From positions 2,170,001 to 2,234,000 of the forward strand of contig QEYB01001046.1 in NCBI GenBank assembly GCA_017562135.1: a stretch of 64,000 bases of DNA, read 5' to 3'. The notes beneath the pieces are model-generated. The model did no database searches and was not told where the DNA came from. It was given only the letters and a program-made list of their open reading frames with translations. A program made the position numbers and the translations under genes. The stretch comes from Dipylidium caninum. Taxonomy: Eukaryota > Platyhelminthes > Cestoda > Cyclophyllidea > Dipylidiidae. Shown here in pieces: positions 1-12,800 of the stretch. Each line of letters opens with the position of its first letter. The first letter of the stretch is position 1.

Positions 1-811
1 TGTACCGGAGAAGGAGAAACACACGGCTTCGTTGTACAAATAAATTATTTTCATATTCTGCTCCATTCAAATCTTCCTCACTTAAAGTGGCGTTCCAGTT
101 GTTTAGCGCGATGCTCTAATCTTCTGTTTCATAGGTATTCGATTTGGATAACGTACTACCTTCTATGTCTCCTTTAGTCTGTGTACGAGAATCGGGAGGC
201 TCCGCCTACTACTTTTGTGATTCATGTACGACATCGTTGCTGTGCTTCTACGGAAGCTGAATATTTCTATAACCGAGGAATCAGTCCTCGCCTTGTGTCG
301 TTTAATATCGCGCGAGTGCATGTTTTACGTGATATTTCTGTGGTTCCTGCCATAGTCCCGCGAATTGCCTCAGCGAAATCATGAAAGGTACCACGGATAA
401 GTAATGCACCAATGTAAAAATACAAACTTAGGAACGTGTCCCTCAGTCTGTTAGCCTGACCGGTGATGTGTAGTAAAAGCGATTGGAGCAAACAATCCCG
501 ATTAGTCGGATATCAATCAGGTGATTTATTCGTTTTATTTACACACCGAAGGCGGATTTTCAAACATTCACTGATGACCGGAGTAATAATTGCACGTGGC
601 AGGGTAGCGCAGCTATGGGTAGGAGATTAGAGTGTTCGTGCGTTGATGAAGGGAAAGAATTATACACAAAACAGGGCGGGCTGCAGCACCTTGGGGGGAA
701 TGAGGGGGGTTGGTCTGTCTGACTGTGCATAAAAGATCGATTGTCGATGGTGTAAAAAAGAAAGCTGAGGATAGGCGAAATGGGAAAGATATGTGTGCGT
801 CCGAAATCCAA
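1..811. other. left flank, BAZ2 3' UTR and intergenic
   Basis: Apart from the probable BAZ2 3' UTR (about 520-811 on the minus strand) I see only short open frames with no recognisable domain and no convincing splice structure. Confidence 0.5.
525..539 (-). promoter_or_regulatory. two AATAAA polyadenylation hexamers, BAZ2 3' UTR
   Basis: Minus-strand AATAAA occurs twice (complement of 525-530 and 534-539), about 280 nt beyond the BAZ2 stop at 812-814. This is a plausible 3' end for that transcript. Confidence 0.4.
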
Positions 812-3800
812 CTAACTTCTAATTGAATCGACCACTGATTCCATACCACATGAAGAGTCCAGAACCCCCTTGTCTTCCGTTGGCAAGTCCACAGACTTCG
901 GAGTAGTAGGGGCTTCGACATCTTCAGAGGAAGGCGGAGGGGGAGGAAGGAGGAGAAAAGGTGGGATATCATTCATCTCAGAGACAGGTTTTGCTGCAGG
1001 ACTCGGCGCACAGGTGGAAGGCTCATGACATTCAGGCGAACTGGGAGCTGTGGCTATTGAGCCCTCTCCGTTTGGCGTTTCCATGAGTGTGGGGGTGTCC
1101 TCGGGACTTAGTAGACGCGGGGCGTGTGCCCAGTTCGTCTCAAAGTATCTTCTTAACTCATGGCCCGCTCTACCAATCTCAGAGTCGTCTTCGTTGAAGA
1201 TTCGACAGTTTTTGAAAATTTGGCGTACGTCTTCTCGCCATTCTGCCACGGAAGTGTAGTAATTCCTTAATACGCCAGAAAAGATTTTTAAAAAACTAAC
1301 AGAATGGATTTCGTAAGGAAAGACAATTAAATTTATGTGTTTACTCACCACTTTTCTGTGCATAAACGCTTGAGAATAGTCGATAAGTCCATGGGTCTTC
1401 TGATAATCTTTCGATACATCGGGACCGTCTTGCAACAGACCGGCTTGCGGAATGGCCACGAGAGTTCATGCTTCATTAGATCCTCAGTAGCATGCCTATT
1501 AAAGGGCGTCGTTGAGAGTCAATTTTAGTACTCTGTGCATCAAATTGCACTGAAGGCTAAAGAGTATTTTTTACATTTAATCCCACATAGCAGGAGCGAA
1601 CCGTATAAAATGCAGTTAGAGAGCTTTCAAAGATCTAGCTGCAAGCAAATAACAAAAAGATTCCGCTTCTCCGTGACGAATGCATCATTTCTAACGCACT
1701 ACGGTTAGTGAGGAGGCCACAACAGAATCTCCTTCCGCTTTAGCTCAGTTTGAGGGATTTGGGGGTCAAAAATGATAGCCACATTCCACTGTTTAACGTA
1801 CGCCTCCTGCACAACACACTCAGAGAGAATATGACACGCCTTAAAATATGGTTCCAGTAGCTGGGTCGTTAGAATTTTAGTCGTCAATAGCGACTGGAGC
1901 AAATAGCTTCGGAGGAAAGGAGGGCGAAAATAGGGGGGTTTAGCAGGTCGTTTACAACTCAATGAACTCCCCTGACAGCGTTTCCAAGACCTACTAAAAG
2001 TTCGAGACGAAAGCTTGAAGCAGTGGTGTCGACAAGAGGTTTCACGTATGACCAGAGGGCGGGACGCCGCTAGCGGTGGATCCGCCTTCCCCCCGGCAGG
2101 GCCGTCAGCTACGCGGTTGATGTTCCCACCAATTCTGGTCACTACCTTAGCAATTAACCTCATGTCATAATGTGTATTATGAGTTAAACGAAATCACTTA
2201 TTACTTCTCGAAAGAGGTTGTCTCAGAAATATGACGTTTAAGAATGTAGAACCTCCTGGCTCCTACATGTAGGAGGCGGAAAGACTCGATTAGTTCTTAC
2301 TTGCAAAAGTCGCGTTTGCTGAGACTCAGTGGCGATTTCCGCAATTTTCTGTGACACCTAACTGCAGAAGGCCTCTTACAACTCGTGATTCCATTGACTG
2401 CAGTAACTGACTCCATGTCATCCTCATCGTCGTCATCTTCTACGCTGAGTTCGGTCTCCTTTAGTTCACCTATACCGCCGCCTTCCTCTCCTTCACCTTC
2501 AGCACCCTCCAAGTCATCATATTCGGTACCATCGTCTTCACCACCACCACCACCATCACCGCCGATCTCTTCGCCGTCGTCGGCCTCATTCACCCCGCTC
2601 GCCTCGATGTGCCCGCGGCGGTAAAAGCTCGGAGGACGGCCTCGTTTTTTAACCAGAGGGAAATCCTTCCGCCTATTACAGCCACCAGTGTTAGTGGTGT
2701 CACTGTGGACTTTTGGTCGGCCAACTCTTCGCTGATGCTCGGCGGTGTTTTGCTTAAATAGCTCGGACTTCGGTTTGGTGCGTTTGCAGCTGCGATAGGC
2801 TCCCGACTTTATATAGGCGCGTTTGGGCCGGTCGAGCCGAGTGGTGTTAGTCTGGAAGGGGGGGGGGGGAGAGAGCATTAAGCAATACCAATTTTTAGTC
2901 TCTTTCATTTATTTGCTGCATTGCTTTCAAAATTCAATTTAGACGACGGGATTTTTCACTACAGGTTACGACGGAAGCCGCGTCGCCCAGAGAATGAGTC
3001 AACTCCAACAGCTATGCTATAGGAAGATGAGATGCACCTGAGAAAAAAATTAAAGCCTTAAATGAAAAGGAAAAGATTTTAATCTAGGAGTTACACGGGA
3101 ACCACGTAGTGCAATTTACGCTTATGTAAAGTGGGTGTGGGAAACCGTTAAGTGATGATGGCAACAAGAAGGTCATAAGCTTTCCCAGATCGGCATTCCT
3201 CCTCTAATACCACCTTTTTGACAGCATCCGATCAGACCAGACGTCTTTATCATCGCGTGATGACCGATTCCAGCTAATCACGTCCCAATCGGGTTTTCAA
3301 ATCCGCGTATATGCGGGACAGTACTCTCGCTGCCAGCACAAAGTCGGCTCGCTGACACACTGGGTGGGAGTTTTGGCTCAGGGCAGTGAATATACCTCTG
3401 AGTCTGAGGACTGGAAAGTGTCAAAGTGACGCTTATCCCCTTATCAGTCGCATTTACATGAAACCGAGCACCACTTTGCAGCATTTAATAAGTCGGGCAC
3501 AAGAAATGATCCAAGTACTCGTGCCTTTTTCGGCGTGCGTGTCTCCGAGGTGCTCCCCGCAGCGATGGAGGCTTTTTCCACGGCCCCACTCGCACCGCTC
3601 GAGACACACAACATGCAGGTCCACCGCTTGGGCAGTCGGTTCAGCGGTGGCCGCAGACACCCGGGATGTGCTCCGCGTGCACAGAAGGCGCACTGCGCTA
3701 GTCGATGTGCTGGTTCTACCGCTGTCGTCGACACCGAGTCCGGGACTCCGAGCGGCTTGGCGAGACCGCAGACGAAGCAGTGGCATTTGCCCGTCGCCTT

Positions 3801-6800
3801 GGACACACAGTCGTAGCAAAACCAGTCGCCCTCGGGGATGGAGATCATCGGGGGACGGAAACAGTAAGTGTGGTACCCGTGGTCGCAACCGTCGCAGAGC
3901 AACAGACGGGCTTCGTTCTTGTCTCGACGACAAATTTGACACAGCTGCGAAAGTATTGAATCCATAGTGAATAGCTAAACGACCAAAATGCCTTTGTGCT
4001 TCATACTAGGCGAAATAACACTCCTTACACTACCGAAAGCTGGAATGGTAAGAAGTAGCGAAAAGTGCTTCCAGAGACGCAGGTTAAATCCTTCAAATGT
4101 CACTCTGGTTTGTGATATTTATGCATAATGGTGAATGCTTCTATCACGTGTCATCGTAATTCTATGTCATCTGATAGGAAATAGGACTGAGCAGAGAGAA
4201 AGGAACCCTGCAGCATTTCGATCCGAGTCGTCTCCTGTGAAGACTTGAAAAACAAGACGTCCGCTTTACAGCTACATTAGATTGAACGCGATCACTTAGA
4301 CGTTTCGGCTTTGAAAACGCTACATGTAACAAATCTTTTATCAAATATCTCGCTAGTCTGTCACTCACCACCTTCATGATAGACTTGTCCCACGCAATCG
4401 CGGCTTCAAATTGCATGGCGCATCGCTTCAGCTCAGCAACGGAGTCGGCCTTACGAGTGCTGCGGCGCCATAGCAGCAGACCCTGGGCTTCACTCGAGGA
4501 CCCCTCGATTCCACCACAGGCACCGCCACCGCCACCGCCATCGCCTTCCTCACCTTCCAGGTCTCGTTCGCTGCGGCGGTGCCCTCGTCGCCGGGTTTGC
4601 GATGATGGTAAATATGGCTGCGAGGTTACTGAGGTCTCATCGTGGGTCGTCGAATCGCTGCACACACTTCCGCTGCCCTCTGCTGTTGCGGCCGATTCCT
4701 CTGCTACCAGGACTCCTGCTGCCTGTGCTATGTCGAGACGCGACTCACAGTTCAGAGGCGGGAGTAGGTAACGTCGCTCGGTGTGCGCCTCCAGATCGAG
4801 CAGGCGTTCTCTTGCTAGCTCCAGTGGCCAGTAATCACAGCGATACACCTTGGGTGTGTTTCGTGGCACGATTTGGATGGAATCATCTTCGGTAGCCTTC
4901 ATGGGCGCCTGTGGATAAAAAGTCGAGAAAGTTAATTACAGAAATAACTTGAAAGAGTCTTCGTTTATAAAAAAATGACAGACGTTTAAAACAAAATAGG
5001 TGCTCTATTGCCGTGCTCACGCTCAAAACACCCAAAGAGTTTAACTTTTGCTGAATCTCCTAGATCTTTGTTTAGAGAAATTATTCCTATTATTTTACTG
5101 ATTTGCAAAAAGTACTTAAAGGATTTAAAGAGGCCCCGAAATCCTTCTCCACGATGCACATCACAATACCAGAGCATAGGGCAACGGTTGTTCTCATGGC
5201 AGTCTAAGATGTCTGCCGCGAGAATCTCACAGCACCGATTGTTTAGCGTTACAATAAATAGATCGACAAAGGGCACAACTGCTCGAGTGGCCATTTGCCA
5301 GTTCTACGACCACCAAAACTGTTCACTCGCAGGTGTGGCCAAAATTAATTCTTCCCTACGATATTCATATTTCTTCTGCCAATAAGTTTGTTTTTTACCG
5401 ATCTTTCGAATGGTGCATGCTGTGCATATCGCCTACCTGCCAACCTTTGGTCTGTAAACTGGCTGACAGGACCCGGTCGACCAATCCTTCCACCAACTCC
5501 AAAAATCTGTACTCGTCTAGGAACTCATTATCCGTTGCAGTCATCGTCGCGTTCGAATTCGCTGAGCTCCGACCCGTGCGCATTGCTCGTTCGAAGTTTT
5601 CTCCGAGAAATACACTTCTTTCCATGGTGGTGCCGGAAAAAGCATCGACATCTCCTCGGAACGCGTAAGTGTCGGCGTCGCCTACCCCAAAGTCCAAAAA
5701 ACTTGTCCCTGTAGAACTGTGTGAAGTAGAGGTGAATTGTCGCCCAGATGCAAGGAGGGAGGGGCTCGTGGCCGAATTGGGAGGACAAAGTGGAGTGGAG
5801 GCATTGGCTCCTCTGCCCTTACCGCGGCGGGACCGGACCCGTAGAAGACGTGGCTTCCAGCAATCCTCGGAGCCATTCGCGGTAGAAGCGAAATCCAAAA
5901 CTGCATCCAAGATAAGAACGATCACTGTTTCTTTTAGCGAGAATGAATAAGCTCGAATAAGAGAAATGGCACATTCGGAGACGCATAACTTGAAGTAAGC
6001 AGCTACTCGCTAATCAACCAGCCGTATCAACCGTAGCCCTCATCCCGCACTTTCTTAATAAAATATATTCTAAATAACTGTCTAAAACATCCCAAGAATC
6101 TATAGTTTCATACTTGCACATAACTGATAGTGTTTTGCGCGCCAAAAAGGAGTAAAGAATCTTCAAATGCCGTTACAATTAGCTTGACACCTTATGTTTT
6201 CCTTTCCAGTCACTAAGACTGTAAAAGTAGTTAAACTTTTTCATAGGAAGATGGCTTTGTAAGAGGCATTTATTTACGACAGTTTGCTTCCATCCCATCT
6301 GTAAAGCAACTCACACGAAGGTCTCGGATACTCCGCCTAGAGCCCCTTACCATGAGCCCGAAGCAGCTTTTCACCAACTTCAGTATCGTAACTTGAAAGA
6401 AATCCCAGCTAACTGGAAGGCCATCACTCGAACAAACGGTTTTTTCAAGTGGCGTTGAGTACATTTCGCGGGATTACTTCACATAAACTAAGGAGTGAAG
6501 CACTACAGTGGAGCACGAATTTGGAGAAGCGGGATATTCAATGGAAAAAGAGGTGATTGCGCTCCGAGAAATCACTTTTGGTAAAAATCAGAGGTATCCT
6601 TTGGTTACAGGCATTTTGTCGTATTTTGGAAGAATAGTCGTGTTACTGACAGATGGAAGGGCAACAATGTTAGACAGATGGAGCGGGGCACAATGAGGCC
6701 ACTTTTATCCCCATTAAAAGGTGGAAATGGGAATTTATAGTTGAGTTGTATCTTGGAATTCAAGTGAAGCTTGTTACCATGCAGTAAATAAGGTTGACCA

Positions 6801-9800
6801 AGCACGAAACGAGTTTCATATTTACTGCTGCCGAAACCGACCCGTCATCGTTAATTCGCAGAAACATTGTTTCACTATGCCAAATAATAGGACGTAAATT
6901 AATTCAAATAAATGGCCACAAAGCTGCAAAACTCACCAGCCGAGGGATCAACGTGGATCGACATGGTAACAGCTTCTTCAGCTAGCTGAATGGCCTGTCC
7001 CAGACCTCTCTCGCGAATGCCTCTGGGCAGCAATGTCTCCAGCAGAGCCTGCAGCCCCTCCGAACCGATTACCCGCCACCAATCGCCCTTTTTCTCGACA
7101 GGAATTAAATCCAGCACTTCCGGACCGGCCTCCTGAATTCCTCTGTCTTTGAGGATACGTTCTACTTCACTTGCCATCTCCCTCTCGTCCAACTGCATAT
7201 CATCTGTACTGGATTTAGTCGAGCGGTGCCGCTCTTCACTCTTCTCCATGATGCCCTCCGCCAACCACGTCTTCAACTGTTTCAGTGCCACTGAAAGCGT
7301 TTTGGGATCGTTTGCACAGTTCTTGCGCCTCTCGAAGGCTATCGACCGTACAAGTTGGAGCTTGTAGAAGAGCAACTGGATATGCCAATTCGGGTCTGTC
7401 CAGCCACCGACGATTGCGGAACGGTCGATAGCCTCGGTTTGGGTGGCGAAGAGGAGGGTCGCCGTGGTGAGGAAGGTGTCATCCAACTGACATGCATCTA
7501 ACGCTGAGGTCAAATCATGCTCTGTTAACGACTGCCAGACAGTGAGGTCGGATTCTTGAGAAGTTAGCGGGGTGTGGGGGGACGGTGGCGAAGCGCGTTT
7601 TGTGGAGAGATCCAGTGGTTGCCAAGTTGCCGACTCTTCAAGATCCTCCTCCTTTCCTGATATCTTCTGCTTTGTGTTCGGAGGATCTAACTCTGCTCCG
7701 GATTTCTTGCCATCTCCCCGTATTTCTAAAGTCTCCTTTTGAAGCTGAGCTGAAAAACATTCTGTTCCCTCACGATTATTGTGCACTTCATTTTCAATTT
7801 TAATTTCTAATTCTACAGATTTTATTTCTTCCTTCCCGTTCTCAGCAGTTGGCATATCGTTTTTAAAAGTTGCCAATGGATACGAAATCGAGAGTGGCCG
7901 CAAAAGGCTTGGTTTTTGTGTTAAGATGGCACTGTTAGAAGTACTACTGGCGTTCGTGCTAAAGTGCCGCATAACAGAGAGCTCCTTTCGAGCCTTAATT
8001 TCGGCAACAATAGCGTCGGAATCAAAGACGCGCGATGCCTCTCGGATACCCGAGCTCCTCCTCACTTCCAACGGTTGCCCCTCCACGTAAATTCCACCGA
8101 CACTACCGAGAATGAAGTAATTCCGGTGGAAACGATCCTGGCCCAGAAACACCCCAGATAAGCGAAAGGAACACTCTTCGATTGCTCGCTGTTTGGCTTC
8201 CAAAGAGTGTTGGAGAACTTCTATTCGTTTCTCTAATTCTTCTGAGCTGTTCAATTCATCTTCATCACCAGAATCGTAGCGTTGTAATGAAGATTGTTGA
8301 CGCGTACTTTGTAGAAATGCAGGTTGCCTTTTGTTTCCATTTAAGTCTGATTCTTTCGACTTAATCATATGATCCAAGCCGAATTTGCGTGCCAAAATTA
8401 CGCGTATTCTAAAGTGTGATAAAATCCAGACGTATATACGAATGAAAAGATTAAGAGGTCAAAAGTGCACGTACTTCCTAATCTTTGCCTCGAGATTAAA
8501 TTGGTCCCTTCTCAAAGAAATTTGCAATTCAATGGTCCGATCAACTTCGTTTGAAATGATTCGGCTGGAACATGCCAGTTCGTCACAGATGAAAGCTAAG
8601 AGACTTGCCAACTGCGGACCCGGGAGATCCACCAAGTGATTCACATTCGAGGGCGCCAGCCAATCAGACATTTCATCCTCGTACCCGTTTCGACCGATCA
8701 GAAAAACACGAAGCAGTCCGGTCACCGTGTGGGTATTCACTTCCATTTCGCTGAACCGCTGGCTCAACAGCTGGGTGACCTATAAATTGCACCATGAAAA
8801 ATGTTTCCTCATTAAAAAAATCAGCCGCGCAAGACGAACACACAAGAAGTCAACAGGTCATATTAACGTGCCAGTCGAGGTGTAGGAATGCCGGGATCTA
8901 GGATAGCAAATTTGAGCAGCTCTATGATGAGATGGTTGATAACATTGATGCAAGTTTTATCCCCATCGATGAAAGCTGCCTGCATACACCGCATGGACGG
9001 AATGGTCTCGGGATCTACAAGTGAAATCGCTGTATAACGCTACTTTCGAGTTAAGAGTAGCCTATTAGCATTTAGAACCCACCAATACAGAGGACTTCAG
9101 TAAATGCATGGAGGAACTCCAACACAAAGATACAATCGGTGAACACATGACTGGGCATTCGGTTGCCGTCGATACGTTCTAACGCCGGAAGAGGCTTGGA
9201 TAAAAAGTAAGGGGCAATAAGTAATGGGAACGAGACTTCGGTTGCGATAAAGCAAAAACATTTAAACTGTAAGAAATTCCCCTTGTTATAGAGCACGTGA
9301 CTAGGGGACGATAGGGCAGGTAGTTCCCAAATCCCTTACGCCGTGCACAAACTGAAAGGCTGGATTCTCCTCCTTAACAAACTCAAAAATACCCAACAAA
9401 GATTATGTTTGCTGGATGATTTAACGCGACATTAGGTGAGTTGGCAAAATTAAGCGAAAGTTGTGTAAGTCGACCAGCAGGAGAGGTATGGTAATGTCGG
9501 TTGCGGTTGTAATTTTGGTGAATCTTATTAAGAAGTGCCTAATCAAAACAGCGGAGTCGTTTTTTGGCTTCTTTGGGCGTGACTGCAACACCCAATGACC
9601 AATTTACTTTTCCTCCAAAATCCCATGACTGCCTTCCTTAGGCTAAGGGGAGTAGCAGCCAGAACAGAGACAGTGTACTTGTCAAATTGGGTTAGGTTGT
9701 CGTTTCTGCACATGGATATTGGGGGCCTGCGTTACCCTGGCTGCAGGAACTTGATGCGACAACAGCAAGAAACACTCCCGATCGGATTAAATGTGTACAT

Positions 9801-12800
9801 GTTACCAGGGCAACCGTTTTTATTGTGCATGCACTGGTTTGTGTGTGTGTGTGTGTGAATAGATCGGAGTGGAATAAAGTAAAGTCCCACCCTGAACCGA
9901 CCTTGGGGTTGATTAGCTTCAAATCCTCCACCGGACGTCGCAGCTCCTCATCCACAAGGTAGGCGATATGCTAGGAGGGGAAAAACTCAGAGCTGCGTCT
10001 GAAGTCTGCGCCGTTTTACTGATGAAAAAGGGCCAAAGCTTTGACCTTATCGGTTATTTTTAAGCATTTGTGATTACCTCACCTATGTGGGTTATGCTTT
10101 TCCACGACATTCTACGCCTAATTGGTCGTGGAGAGTGGAAATCTGCCACCTCTTTCCGTCAAGATTGATGGTTTTGTGGCCGAAAATTGTCCTGCAGGGA
10201 ACAGTGCGAACCAATGCGTGTAACGACACACGACATTTGCAACTACTTGCTCCCGTTCGAAGGACTGTGAGATGGCAATAACGCCACTCAAAGAGAGCAA
10301 TGGGGCAGATGCGCACACCGTCGTCAAGGCGGACTGAATAAGTGCACGACTGGGCAATTGGCGCGAAGGGGCAATGAAAGCCGGCCAAAGTACCTCTAAA
10401 CTATTTGCTATCAGACAATCGCTCTTTCCGAAAAAGAAAAGAAGGAGTAGTGAATGCTGATTCGACTATGTTATGTTGCAACCATTGTGTTTAAGTGTTT
10501 TTGGAATTTGGTTGAGCAAACTCCTGATACGTGTACACGCACAAACAGCAGCATCCAAAGATAAGTGCGAGAGGATGACGAGGAGTTAAGTGCCACCGGC
10601 GTGCCCGACGTAACATTTCATACACTTTTATGCTGTTACAGGCGTTATTAGTGCTGAAATGTGCTGGCTGGTGTACCATGTAATTATCGAGTCTAGCGCA
10701 GTGAAAAAGGTCCTCATTAAAAAGAGTTGGGTTTCTTAATAACAAGGGTCAACTCTCAGAACACTGATTAACTCCAGCATGGCTATTAAAAAGGTATGGT
10801 TGCTCAACCAAAAGGCTCCTCCTACAGTTGGCCTTTTAAAGAAAAACTCTCAAGGCACTTACCTCTTCTCGTGCTTTTGTGGTTTTAGCCTCCAGATCGG
10901 CCCTTCGCTGAGTCTCCTTCTCGGTTTCCAGCCGTTGGTGATCCTCAACGAGTTTTGTGAAGAAAGCTCTAAGCCGGTCAAAATCCTTCAAAAAACAAAG
11001 ACTTTATGACGCGAAGTTAAATCATTGATGACAATCAGTGATAGGAGTGCAATTTCGGGGCTGGACTCATTCTCCCTGGGATTCGAAACCTACAACCGCC
11101 GCCTCGGCCTCAAAATCAACTCGAAAATTAAGGAAGGCGCATTAAACAGATTATCATTTGTCAAAAGTCATAAAGTATGAGCACTTTTCGAACGGATTTG
11201 TGACCGAATTTGGGGCCTGTCTCACAAGAAGATCTTATAAATCTAATCTATTACAGGCCAACCTTAACTAATATCATTTAAATGAGGCCAAAAGCATAAA
11301 TTTAAACCGGCGCCAAGATCCACCTCTAGGTTGCTCAAATTCGAAGAAAGGAAGGGGAAGTGGTCTTTCTGCTGCTGTTGTTGTTGTTGTTGTTGTGCGG
11401 TAGGTAACGCAAAAGAAGACGTCGGCAGAGGTGACATGGTGGTACTATGAATCCCCGTCGACCACGGCGACCACAAGGAGCCAATTTGGTTAGCCAACGC
11501 GGCAGTGAGTTGTGGTGAGAGGCTGGGAAAATGGGGCAAGTCCAGGGGGAAAGTGGTGAACAACTTGGAGTAAGACTCCGCATTTGACGTTGTCAATGGA
11601 CCCATGAGGTCTGGAGAAAAGGAGACACTTGGAGTACCAGCAACAAATGTTATAACCGCCACCATCCAATGGTGAAACGGCCAGATAAGTAGTTGATTAC
11701 GCAAAATGACTATAAATTTCACTTCCTCACAAATTATCAACAGCATCTGAAATCGACTAGAGCTGGTTCGGACCAAATAGTAGAAATGACTTGCTATGGT
11801 TCCGTCGAAGAAATCCTTACGACCCTCGTTTAACTCTTCCCTCAAGGTAGTCTTGATTAGACTCTTTGGGAAATAATTAGACCTGCAGTCTCTACGCTGA
11901 CTATTTTTTCCGCGGACTGTGAGGTTTACCGCCGGGATATTAGCATTCTTGTACTGAGTACGAACCAAGTCCCCGAGTATCGTCTCGGATTCCACAAGCC
12001 TCAGGCCATTTAACCTCGGGAGCCTTCATTCCTATTTTCCCCAACCAGGCCGTTCCGCGGTCAGAATATGCTACGGCAATCCTTTACATGTCTATCATCT
12101 TCGACAGATCTAAAGCCTCCAAATTCAACTTTCTACCAGCAAGACGTATCTGCGCATTACCTTAGAGGAAAAAGCCTCCTCACCGAACACACGCGTGAAC
12201 ATTTACTTCAAAAAGAGGAGGAAATCACCTTTAAGACACGTAGGTGGGCAGCGCACTTACAAGCTACCAGTAGGTGGGCAGCGCACTTACAAGCTACCAG
12301 TCCCATTGAATATCATCAAATTTATTTAGTAAAGAACTGTCTTGATGAATAAGGGCGAATCTCGAGACGAACCTGATGAACACTTTGCAGAAGTAGTGGC
12401 GGTTTGGGTGGAATTGGTGGTGACCGTGGTTGTGGATGCAGGCGAGGTGGATGGGTAAATCTCCTGAGATGTCCGCCCGTGACTTCCTGAGGGTGATTCC
12501 TGGCCCGTGGTAATGAGTGCGTTGACAGCAGCCTCGGACATCTTCACGAATCCCTTCAAAGGTGCACCTCTAAATCCACACAATCAACAGGCGCAACACA
12601 AACATTCATTCATTTCCGCATACCTTAGAGTCCTTGTTGCATTCGTAGTAGTGACCAAGACGAATATATGACTTGAAGGTGAAATCCTCGGTGGTGAGAA
12701 TGCTATTCCCCGTTGATCGGAGGTACTAATTTGGGAAAAAGGATTTGTTATTCATAGGTTTGCCAAACTCGACTGAATTGAAGAGAGAAGGTCTTTTAGA

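Noticed and set aside
1705..2163. 152-codon minus frame between BAZ2 exons 2301 and 1495
   Set aside because: It lies inside an intron whose two ends join in phase to give family sequence. Its peptide has no BAZ2 similarity.
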